Below the pieces are notes generated by a model. The model did not search any database and had not been told where the DNA came from. It was given only the letters and a program-made list of their open reading frames with translations. The translations under genes were made by a program, and so were the position numbers. Positions 43,553-53,605 of a stretch of DNA of 64,000 bases are shown one piece after another. Each line of letters starts with the position of its first letter. Within the stretch, counting starts at the first letter, position 1. This DNA is from Neoscytalidium dimidiatum (lineage: Eukaryota > Ascomycota > Dothideomycetes > Botryosphaeriales > Botryosphaeriaceae): contig CM074696.1 in NCBI GenBank assembly GCA_037367355.1, forward strand, positions 930,001 through 994,000, written 5' to 3'.

Positions 43553-44449
43553 ATGCTTGGCCTCACTTTTCATACACTAACACTCCTTACTGCCATTACA
43601 AACGCAAAATGCCTCTGGTCCGACTCATCTGAGGCCGGCGCGACCTGGGTCGCTTGTCATGACGACCAAGAAGCCAGTTCCTGCTGCCAGAAAAGAGACG
43701 CCTGTCTCTCCAACAACCTCTGCCTAGACTCTTACGGTTTGGTAAGTCAAATTTTCCTCTCCTTCCCACCAAAAAAAAAAAACCCTCATAATCTAATCCT
43801 CTCCGATCAGATCTACCGTGGCGCCTGCACCTCATCGTCCTACCCATCTTCCTACTGCCCCTCCCACTGCAGCGATGTCTTCAACGCCTCCTCCGCGCCC
43901 CTATACCCTTGCCCCCAGAACGCTACGAGGACTCCTTCCACCACTTTCCCAATGCAGCCCGATCCCCCGCAGACAACGTGGTGGTGCGGCGGCAACCCTT
44001 TCCGCAACTTTTGCACCGAGCAGGGCCGCGCGCAGCTGTTCACGCTTCCGGCTGGCCGCTTCCAGCATTTAGCGGGCGGGAAGGGCAGAGGAAGGGTTGG
44101 TGTCGAGGTGCCGGTTGGGATCGGGGTGGGGTTGGGGATCGTGGTAGTAGTCTTAGCCGGGGCGCTAGGCGTGGTTTTGAGGAAGGAGAGGAGGAAGAGA
44201 CGGAGGGGGAAGAGAGTGGTGGAAGGGCGTGGTGGCAGTAGTGTGGTTAGGAAGGGTTACGGTGACGGTGGTGGCAGGTGGATGCCGTTGGGTGGGAGTT
44301 CGGCTTCTCCGTTATCATTGGAGGGGATCGGGGTGCCGGTATTCGATGGTGTACAACAGTCGCAACCGGTGGAATTGGAGCAGTTGAGGCCGCCGGCGGA
44401 GTTGGAGGGGCAGGAGCGGAGGGCGATGGAGGGTGGAGCGGTGATATAG
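43553..44449 (+). CDS. Cys-rich single-pass membrane protein
   Basis: Two exons, 43553-43741 and 43811-44449, give 275 residues. A signal peptide (MLGLTFHTLTLLTAITNA) is followed by an extracellular Cys-rich part (about 19-140) with ACHDDQEASSCCQKRDACLSNNLCLD, YRGACTSSSYPSSYCPSHC and CPQNATRTP. A Gly/Val-rich transmembrane helix spans about residues 160-185 (VPVGIGVGLGIVVVVLAGALGVVL). A basic stop-transfer (RKERRKRRRGKR) and a cytosolic tail of about 80 residues complete it. This layout is common among fungal surface proteins whose function is not known. It loosely resembles Mid2/WSC-style sensors, but I see no Ser/Thr-rich stalk or WSC domain. The intron has good GTAAGT and CAG ends but is exactly 69 nt with no stop, so retention would add 23 residues. 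Confidence 0.75.
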   Translation: MLGLTFHTLTLLTAITNAKCLWSDSSEAGATWVACHDDQEASSCCQKRDACLSNNLCLDSYGLVSQIFLSFPPKKKNPHNLILSDQIYRGACTSSSYPSSYCPSHCSDVFNASSAPLYPCPQNATRTPSTTFPMQPDPPQTTWWCGGNPFRNFCTEQGRAQLFTLPAGRFQHLAGGKGRGRVGVEVPVGIGVGLGIVVVVLAGALGVVLRKERRKRRRGKRVVEGRGGSSVVRKGYGDGGGRWMPLGGSSASPLSLEGIGVPVFDGVQQSQPVELEQLRPPAELEGQERRAMEGGAVI

Positions 44450-47400
44450 TCTCGTGGCAAGCCGGCTTTGGTGTTAAGGGATTTCTCAGCATAGAGGAAC
44501 CTCTCCCTCAATTCATGTATTCATTCGAGGGTGCCAGTTGTGGGATCCCACTGGCTACGCAATGGTGTCTGTTCAGATTGATTCTGTACAATCACTCTTA
44601 TCGGTTCAGAATACTGTGTGTAATGTGAAGCTCAAGTATCTGTGCTCCTTATAATTATGTCAGACAAGAAATTCACAGTACCTTGCGCCGGCAGGTAGGT
44701 GCGGGACGCTTGTGAGATGTCTACCCATACGATGGAGAAGTCCTCCGAGTTTTCCCTCTGAGCAATAGTGATAAAAGATTCATCAGTTATGATGCTGGAA
44801 AAAAGTTGCCGATGTGTTGAAGCTCGAGCTGCCCGAATAGGAAGCCAATAAACATGACAGAGCAAAAAAGCAAAACGGTTCGGCCATACATAGGTCGAAC
44901 CAACGATCTAAACCTACTCCGTTCCGGGCTTCCGGTAATCACCCTGAGATACGCGGAATGTCACATCGCGCCAGCTTGGCCGCATTACTTACTACTCCCC
45001 ATGATACTGGGGTTTGCGGTATCAATTATGTACATGTTCCAACATAAGAGTCAGAAATAGCACAGGACTACAAGCTGTCACCTTTTTTAACAGGGACCCG
45101 ACCCCTTTCCAACGGAAGGGGAGTTTTACCGTGGATAAGAAGACACTAACTTACGTGCACATGATCTCTTTTCAATGACAGGAGAGAACGATTAGCCTAA
45201 AACAATTGTCTATCTGCTGCCCTGCAGACATATTGTCAGGCATAGTTTTCTCACTCAGTGGCTCACGGTATCGGACCTAAGACAAAAGACGTGTCCGGTT
45301 CGCCGTATAGGGCTTTGCAGCCGGGGAGAAATAACTTGTCCACACACCCAAGCTAAATTGAGACAATAACTGTCTTAACTGACTGTGAAAATTCTGTAGA
45401 GTGGACAATGCATTATTCTATTAACAACGCGTTGAGTCTTATAATCATGATGTGCATGATCTGTCGCTTCACCATGGCAGACCTCCCACCGGTCAGCAGT
45501 GATCAACGCATGCTGATTACCATTGTTGCCTGGCTATAAGGATTCAGAGTCACCTGTGGCGACACGCGAGGACTATTGGGCACGGTGACGGTGATCAAGC
45601 TCGGGATCGTTATCTTTCACGACACAGCGAACTTTTGACCACGCCGCGGACGCTAGGACAGATGTGTCCTTTTCTAAGATGTCTAACGTTCACGATTGGC
45701 GTAGAGTCTGGCATAGCATTCCAGGCGATAATATAGGGACCGCACAAGAAGGTTGACGCTTCTGCTCGTGCATATCGACCTGGTGCACAACCTTCTGGTT
45801 ACCCTTCCCAGCAAGTGAGCCTTCCCAGACTTTCTCCTGTTTGCAGTAAACAGAGAAAACGGAAGTTTGTGGCGCCCAAGCGTTACTGATCTAGGCAATT
45901 TATTGAGTTTCTAAAAAGTGAGCTAAATTGATGGATAGATTTCTACGATGGATGAGAGATGCTATGACAAGAGCAGTTACGCAATAGAATAAGTTCTTCT
46001 CGTTTCCTTTTGTGCTAGGGAGGCCAAGCTGGTCTTCAACGAAGCGTGACAACTCGCATGATACCACTGGGTCATTCAAGCGAAAGCTGCAAAATGGGCC
46101 AGACTCGGGTGCACCGGATGAGGGTGGAATGGTTAGTGCAGCTTCTAAGAAAGATGGAGATCGGCAATATAACCGTTCTTGCATTGACGGCTCTAACTCC
46201 AGCATACATGTTCACTTGAGAATTCGCGCAGACTGGGCCACGGTGCCCACTCGTTCCATTGTATCTCATACCTGCCTTCCTTAGTTTGTCAAACCATCTT
46301 GTTGTCACAGCGAGAGCAGACGGCGCGGGGCCGGCAAAGCTTGAGGAGAGGAGCCGTACCTATAGTACAAACCGAGCGTCAATGAGATAAAGGTGGCCAA
46401 CTGGAAGACGCAGTGGCGTATGACCACCTCACATGAGTACTGGAGGTATTCGTGTTCAAAGAAAATGACGCATTTGTTGCGAAAAGGGCTGCGTGCAGGC
46501 GGCTGTTCTGCCTCGTCATGCGTGGAGGAAACCCCTACTGCAGCAGAAGCCTGCGGGGCTTCCATGGGAGAGCCCAGTAAGCCCACCCTTATGGTGATAG
46601 ACACAAGCGGAGCATGCGGTGAGGACGAAAGATGCCATCTGCTTTGCGAGGACCTAGCCCCTGACCCATCCGTTGTCGCGCTGTTCTTCGGAAGTCGGCA
46701 AATGCGCGTCGCAATGGCGCCTCATGAAAATGAAGCCAAGGGCGGATTCGTCGAAGGCGTTTGAACACACGCGGTGTCAAGGCCGTAACGTGGCGGAAAT
46801 GGGGCAGACGAAGAGTCATCGCGATGGTCAGAGCACACTCGCAAGGCGTTCTCGCTCGTTTGCCAAGTGCGCGCGGAGCAGGCGTCTGTTACCTGTGCTG
46901 CGGCGGGTTCCCGTGAGTGAGGCTATCAGGCCAGGGCTCCGTGTCACAGCCGACGGCTCGCGGACTGTGCTTAGCACGCTGCAGGCGTATCCGCATCCGC
47001 ATCCGTTATGCGTGTGTGTGCGTGTGTGCATGCCAAGGCGACGTTCATTATCTCTGGCTGTAAGCTGGGCGCGGAGTCACCCCGGAGGTGTGAGATAACG
47101 CTCGCTGGCAGTCACCCAGATGGACGGCGCCGGCGTGGAGGCGCGTGGAGCCGGTGCTCAGATGGAGGGTGTAGGGTACCATGCTTTGGTTCTCGAATCC
47201 TGCTGCTGGCGAGTCTGCGGCGCTGGGCGCTCGGACGGTGGGTCTTGGCCCGGATTTGCGTCGTCGACAGCGCACGTGATGCACCGGCGACCCGATTGGC
47301 CGCCCGCCGTTGCTTTCACTAGCCACAGTGGCGCACGAGGGCTTGGCGTTCGTCAGCGCGCGGCCAGGCCTTGGAAGCAAAGGGGGCCGTTGCCAGAGCA

Positions 47401-47803
47401 GGCCGGCCACGGCGACGGGCGACAAACGGCAGCTGCGGAGGCAAGCACGTCTGGCTAAAGTCGCTCGCTGGTCCCTCTGCCAGTCTGCCCTCTGGTTCCA
47501 CCCTCATTCCCTTTCGCTGTTCTCGCGCCTTCAGAAGCCCGGTCGACGTGCGCAATAGCTCCGTCCTACACAGCCCTCTGAGTGGCCAGCCCCCGGACAT
47601 GCGTAAGTCTACCACACCCCAGCACCGCCCAGCGGCAACGTGGAGCAAGCCCTCTTGGCCACGCTCATGCCCGTCGCTTAGCGGCTCGCTCGGAGGCTCC
47701 TGGCGTCTTGTCCCGCCCGCGTTATCGTGCTTATTAGCTCTGCCCTGCCCTTGGCTACCTGTTGCACTCTTCACTCTTCGCACGCTGCGCGAACCACACC
47801 TCG
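44450..47803. other. Large gap without a recognised gene
   Basis: About 3.35 kb. Short open frames occur on both strands. The longest plausible run is on the minus strand between about 46604 and 45900, in shifting frames, with a hydrophobic segment (CVFQLATFISLTLGLYYRY), but I cannot match it to any family or build consistent exons. Between about 46750 and 47800 the DNA is GC-rich, with a short GT-rich tract near 47010-47030. The last 250 bp are the probable promoter of the exchanger gene, including a possible leader donor (ATGC then GTAAGT) near 47601. A decayed gene or element cannot be excluded. Confidence 0.4.
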
Positions 47804-50370
47804 ATGGGAGATCCCTCTAATCGCTTCCTAGACCGTATAAACTCGTGGGCGAAAGCACATGCCTCGAATCGCCAACCCAGAGACGTCCGCCGGTCTATTC
47901 TTCCACTGAGCAACGCGCCCAGCAATGGCACTGAGCCGTCTACTGCTTCAACTACTTCCGAGAAGCTCAACCACAAGCACTCCAGTCCGCGCCGCACGAG
48001 CGCTGGCGCCAACCCTACACACAACAATGTCGCCGACAATACATCCACGTCTCCGCCTCCGCCTGCCCCGCCTCCCGGCAATACCCAACTTGATGGAGCG
48101 TCGTCTCCCACCCTAGAGCCCGGCGAAAAGCCACCCCTCCCCACTCGCGCAAAGAATGGAGCCATACGCTTCTTCAAACACACCAAGGATGCCCTCTGCT
48201 ATAGCTGGGTCAACGTACTGCTGGTCTTCGTTCCCATAGGCATTGCTAGTAAACCGGCCGGCCTGTCCGATGAGCTCATCTTCTCCATGAACGCCATAGC
48301 CATCATTCCGCTCGCCGGTCTCTTGAGCCATGCCACTGAGAGTGTTGCAGCGCGCCTCGGAGACACCCTCGGCGCTCTGCTTAACGTATCCTTTGGCAAC
48401 GCTGTTGAGTTGATTCTGTTCATCATCCTGCTTGCCAAGAATGAGATCCGCGTTGTTCAAGCCTCGCTGCTTGGCTCGATTCTGGCAAACTTGCTTCTTA
48501 TTCTTGGCATGGCTTTCCTTCTTGGTGGCCTGCGTTTCCAAGAACAGGTGAGCTATGACGCCAAGTCCGTGGTCCTGCAGGAGACTAATGCATGCCCTAG
48601 GTCTACAACAGCACCGTCACGCAGATGAGTGCCTGCTTGCTCAGCTTGGCTGTAATGAGCTTGCTGTTACCCGTAAGTTGACCAGGAGACCATCAGGCTT
48701 GACCTTTGCGAAGGAATCAGTAGCTGACGGTATAGCAGACAGCCTTCCATGCCTCGTTCTCGAGCTACAGCACAGCTGATGACAAGACACTCCAAGTCAG
48801 CCGTGGAACCAGCGTTATCTTGCTGGTGGTTTACGTCCTTTATCTCCTATTCCAGCTCAAGTCCCATGCATATCTCTACGAGAGCACGCCGCAACACATC
48901 ATTGACGAGGAATCCCACCCGGGTGTCTTGGCCGATATGCTCAACTCTTCGAGCTCGTCAGATTCCTCTAGCGACTCTAGCAGCTCAGATACTGACGGCT
49001 CATCCGGATCAAACACGACGGCCAAGAAGATCAGAAGAGCTTTCAGGCATCGTAAGCGCCGCAAGTCCAGTACAAGCTCTACCAAAGAGGTTCCCTCAAT
49101 TCCCTCAGCTCCTTCGGTCATGAGTTCTCCTTCGGTTGAGAACCATAGAGCCTACTTTGAGAATCAAGCCAACGCCCAGGAAGGTGGCTCATCTCGACGT
49201 GGTTCTGTACTTGGTGCGATTTTGAGCGGAGATGAAGCGGACACAGATGATGTCGCCGTTCGCACTCCTGGGTCTCACGTCCGCGACTTCGAGGTCGGAT
49301 CATCTACTTCTCCTCCAACCGAAAGGACTCGGAAGAAGCATAAGAAGAAGCGAAGAAGGCATGCGGCGGATGACACAATCGGCGATATAATTGAGAAAGA
49401 AAGTCGTCGTAAGCCTTCCAAGGCTCCAGCAAACGAAAAGGACCCTCGCCGTGTTGGCTTCGCAGAGACACCAGTTCCTGAGCTTGTCAATGAGTCCGGT
49501 CAACCAGTCTCACCGAACTCCGCCAGACGCCCGTTCAACTTCCGTCAGCTTTCTACTCGTCCTGCTATTCTTCCGTCTATGCCGGGTTTCTTATCCAACA
49601 ATGTCTTCGTAACGCCACCCCCTACAGCTGGCCCTGGCACGGGTGCAGGTCGCGGTCTCCGTCGTACTGCTTCCCTGCCAGACCGTCTCAATAGACCGTC
49701 GAACAATAGGGCGTCAACAAACTCGGCTCATGGCTCCATGCCCCCGTTGGCTACGTACACTGGACATACCAGTTCGGAACACGAGACCGTTGAAACCGTT
49801 GAGAAGCCGGAAATGTCTCGCACCTCCGCTGTCATGATGTTATTGATCTCCACTGGCTTGGTTGCCGTCTGTGCGGACTTCATGAGTGACGCCATAGAGC
49901 CTTTGGTGGAGACCACCGGCATTAGCCAGGCCTTCATTGGTCTTATCATTCTCCCCATCGTCGGTAACGCTGCGGAACACGTCACTGCTGTCACCGTTGC
50001 TGCCAAGAACAAAATGGACCTCGCCATTGGTGTTGCAGTCGGCAGCAGTATCCAAATCGCTATCTTCGTCACCCCGTTCATCGTGATTCTGGGCTGGATC
50101 ATGGGCAAGGAGATGTCCCTGTACTTTAACATCTTCGAGACCGTCTCACTCTTCGTCACGGCTTTCGTCATCAACTTCCTTATCCTGGACGGACGCAGTA
50201 ACTACCTTGAAGGTTCACTGCTTATTGCTGCATATGTAATTATTGCGTAAGTCCCCACTACATGATTGACACGTGGAAGTCGCTTACTAATGCGCACCAG
50301 TGTTGCTTCTTTCTTTTATCCAGATGGTTGCGAGGCCAGCCAGATCGGTGGTTCGGAGGGTTCGTGTTAA
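47804..50370 (+). CDS. Vacuolar-type Ca2+/H+ exchanger (CAX family, Vcx1-like)
   Basis: Moves Ca2+ into the vacuole in exchange for protons. Four exons: 47804-48547, 48601-48672, 48739-50246 and 50301-50370, giving 797 residues. The N-terminal 125 residues are hydrophilic and Pro-rich. The first exchanger repeat contains the c-1 motif GNAVELILFIILLAKNEI and the second the c-2 motif GNAAEHVTAVTVAAKNKMDLAIG, each with the key Glu. About 270 residues between the repeats form a low-complexity loop (a Ser/Asp run near SSSDSSSDSSSSDTDGSSG, basic RRAFRHRKRRKSS), much longer than in yeast Vcx1. The ATG at 47804 (MGDPSNRFLDR) was chosen, because the frame upstream has only a TTG. The last exon ends FFYPDGCEASQIGG. 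Confidence 0.92.
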
Positions 50371-51334
50371 AGCACGAACGAGATTTGCTTGGTGGAGCTC
50401 ACGAAGGTCATGCGAAGGGAAGATAGTCACATCTATTACAGATTGCTGAATGATGCCATACCCAGTTTCGGCCTCTGGCTGGATTCCTGGTGTGCGTCAT
50501 TGCTCTATAACTTCTTTTCAACGAGTCGCTCCTTATGAATATTATGGCCTACTTATGAGGGGCTTGATTGTCTTGATGCTCATCATAATGACTTTATTTC
50601 CGACTCCATTGTGATATGACTGCGTGATGTCGGTTGAAGTATATGTGTGGTTACTGCAGATTTATTTAAGGCGAGCTTGGCTGGACACAATAGATGCAAA
50701 GCTATGAAAGACGGTGGGATAGATGTCTAACAGCAACCTTCATATTATTGAATCCTGATCCGTAGAAGTATAATTCTAGTAAGCAACATGATGGGTACGT
50801 GTTCACCGAGAACGGATGATGTTACCATGGATGTCGGGCTCCCCGTTGAGATATTAACTTTTCACGACATCAGAACAATAGGATAACTTCACGGCGAAAG
50901 AACATCCACTGGACCCTGATGATGTTCATCTCGTAACTAGTTTCAATTAGTGGATCTCTTACCCCATGAAACTAGTAGACTAGCTGCCGCAAGAAAGACA
51001 ACCCCCGCTCCGACCGGTCAATCTGACGAACCAAAACAAAAAAAAAAAAAAAAGGCTACTCAGACATACGCTTATATGTACAGATGATCAATTCTAACGT
51101 AAAGAATATTGGGTATCTACGGTCTATAGATCGTGACTTCTACTGTCCATTCACTTCTTTCATAAGCAGTGGGTTCAATCTCCTATCAGTAATCTAAGCG
51201 ATGGGAAATGCTCTAGTGAACTCCTGCTACGAGAAAAAGAAGAAGAAAACTCCCTGTAGGAAGAACGCCACCAACGTCTGGAATCCTTAACACCACACAT
51301 CATCCGTACTTCCTCCTTCTTCCATTTCCAGCTC
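50371..51334. other. Convergent intergenic region
   Basis: This is the 3' flank of both the exchanger and the deacetylase gene, which converge here. It is AT-rich with a 17-A run near 51037-51053. No gene is seen. Confidence 0.5.
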
Positions 51335-52698
51335 TTACGCCGTCTTCACCGCCTTGAAGACCGGCTCGCCAAACTTCCAGACCTGATCGACGCGGAGCTT
51401 GCGTCCGCCGTTGCCGTCGAGCTCCTCGTCCAGGACGACGATGTCAGCGTCGGCGCCGGGGTTGAGCGAACCCTTGACGCCGCGGAGGCCAAGCATGCGG
51501 GCGGGGGTGTCGGTGACGGCTTTAAGGGCCTGGGGCACGGTAGCGCCGGACCAGGTGAGGAAGTTGTTGACGCACTCAATGAGCGAGACGGCGGAGCCGG
51601 CGATGCGGCCCGTCTCCTGCTGCGTGAGGACGGGCCCGCGCTTGACGATGCGCGAGCCATTGGTCCAGTCGTAGACGCCGTCGGCCAGTCCGGCCAGCGC
51701 CATGGCGTCCGTGACGAGCACCATGCCGTCTGGGTGTGCGTGCCACGCGATCTTGACCGTTGTAGAGTGCAGGTGGATGCCGTCGGCGATGAGGCCGAAG
51801 AAGGGCTTCTCGGAAGAAGGCGCGGCAGTGCCGAGCAGGCCGAAGATGCCCGGGTTGCGGTGGTGGAGGGGCCGCATCGCGTTGAATAGGTGCGTGATCA
51901 TTTTAGCTCCGGCATCCATGGCGGAGGTAGCCTCCTCGAAGGTGGCTTCGGAGTGCCCAATGGATACGTCAATGCCGCGCGCTTTCAGCTCGGGGATGCA
52001 GGAGAGCGTGCCTGGCAACTCAGGGGCGAGAGTGATGAGGCGGATGGGGCTGTAGTCAGGCTGCATGTTCTCGACTCCATAACAGTCTTCCAGGTCGGCG
52101 ATGCCGTTCGGCGCGGTGCGGAGAACCGCCTGATTGTGAATGCCATTCTTGGTCGGGTTCATGAAGGGACCTTCGCAGTGGGCACCCAGCGATTCTACTC
52201 CGTCTCGAGCATTTCTGCGGAGTCCGGAGGGGCCAAGATATGGTAGTGCCTGGTGGCCTGATGTCAGCATTCCTGCTCGTAAATGCTTATTGAAGATCGG
52301 AGTGCGGCTTTACGGACCTTCTGGTAGACCTCGCCTTTTTGGCTGGTCAGCGTGGGGAGGTACGAAGTCACGCCAGTGGTTATGAGACTCTTGTTCACGC
52401 GGAGGACACCCTTGGCGTATTGAGAGACATCGTCAGGGACGACGGAGAAGTCGAAGCCGAAGCCACCATTGAGCTGTACATCGATGAAACCTGGCGATAC
52501 GATGCGGCCGCCGAGGTCGATGACATGGTCGGGGACGAGCTGGTGCTCGTAGAAGATCTCTTGGCTGTGCAGGACCTTGCCGGTTACTGAGCTAAACCAC
52601 AAGTCCTCGTAGACGAGGTCGTCGCCCTTGACGATACGGCAGTTGGTAAACTTTGTGATACCGCTGGGCTGACGGACGGGGGAGGTGGCTATCGGCAT
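51335..52698 (-). CDS. N-acetylglucosamine-6-phosphate deacetylase
   Basis: Converts GlcNAc-6-phosphate to glucosamine-6-phosphate and acetate in the cytosol. It is the committed step of amino-sugar catabolism. Two exons, 52698-52318 and 52249-51335, give 431 residues, a normal length. Amidohydrolase landmarks are GRIVSPGFIDVQLNGGFGFDF near residue 63, LGAHCEGPFMNPTKNGIHN (metal-binding Glu), DVSIGHSEA and ITHLFNAM (metal-binding His), ADGIHLHS, VLVTDAMA with the catalytic Asp, and the C-terminal GSLNPGADADIVVLD. The exon junction falls just before LPYLGPSG. The gene is divergent from the GH3-GNAT gene at 53606, with 907 bp between starts. With that gene, the Ndt80-like factor and the hexokinase it forms a GlcNAc cluster; Trichoderma orthologues are called dac1. 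All active-site motifs look intact. Confidence 0.95.
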
Positions 52699-53605
52699 GG
52701 CGACAGGGATGGCGGATGGATTATATTGGCAATGAATTGCGCCGAGAACGCAGGGCGGTACAAGGGAGTATTATTAGGGAACTAAGAGGCAGGAAGGACT
52801 GTCTGAAGCAAATACAAGGAAAATGAAAAAGAGTGGCAAGGAAAACATTTCCATGATATGGGCGGGCGGGCTGCAGGCAGCGTCGCAGCGACGGACGAAA
52901 GTCCTCGCCAGTGGGACGTCATCGTCGCAGCAGCAGACCGGCGGTGCTTATCGTGATAGGGCGACTTCGGCGACGGGAAGCCATAGACAGATCCGTAGCG
53001 TAACGTGGTCGAGCAAGTGGACAGCGAACTCCGGCCAGGGCCTGGGCGGCGATGTTGCCGTGGTGGCGGCAGCGGACGGGCAGCGGAGGTCGAGGCGATG
53101 GTGAAGACTTGGGAGCGACTCGGCGGAAGGCCTAAGCGAAGCGAAGCGAAGCGACGCCAGCCGATTCCAGTGCCCGCTGCCTGCCCGCTGCCCGCCCGCC
53201 CGCCGCCAGTTGCCTGCCAGTGTCACTCGGCGCTTCTGAATTTGACAGCGCTGGAGATCGCTGGGCCCTCCCGACGCGGCACCCGCTGGATGTAACCTCG
53301 ACCCCCATCGCATCGCCGCTCGTCCACCCGCATCCACCTCCGGCTGCGCGCCAGTTTCATCTGTCCGACTGAGCGCAGTGCAAGGGATGACTTGCAGCTC
53401 CCGTGCAGGTGTAACATAGACGCTGCCTGCTGCCGCCAGCCTGCCAAGGGCGCTACGCCCTAATCCGACCGCGCCGCCTCCGGACGTTGCAGACATGCTC
53501 AATACCACTTCACGTCACGTCTGAACGAGCCCCCGTTGTGTCATTCGTCAGCGCCCTCCCAACGCCTGCCTCTTCGCCGCTCTGCAGCAGGCCGAACGGA
53601 GCATC
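52699..53605. promoter_or_regulatory. Divergent promoter of the GlcNAc genes
   Basis: 907 bp between the deacetylase and GH3-GNAT starts, GC-rich, with AAGCG repeated four times at 53134-53153 and further CCCGC/GCCTGCC near-repeats to about 53220. I did not see a perfect CRCAAAW (Ndt80-type) site by eye. As both genes are expected to be induced by GlcNAc, this is the place to look for the regulator's site. Confidence 0.5.

Noticed and set aside
45900..46604. Possible minus-strand gene with a hydrophobic segment
   Set aside because: Frames shift and no intron set joins them in phase to anything I recognise. It is kept only as a note in the gap entry.
47762..47803. Longer N-terminus for the Ca2+/H+ exchanger
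   Set aside because: The frame upstream of 47804 begins only with TTG, and the ATG at 47804 has a better context (CTCGATGG).
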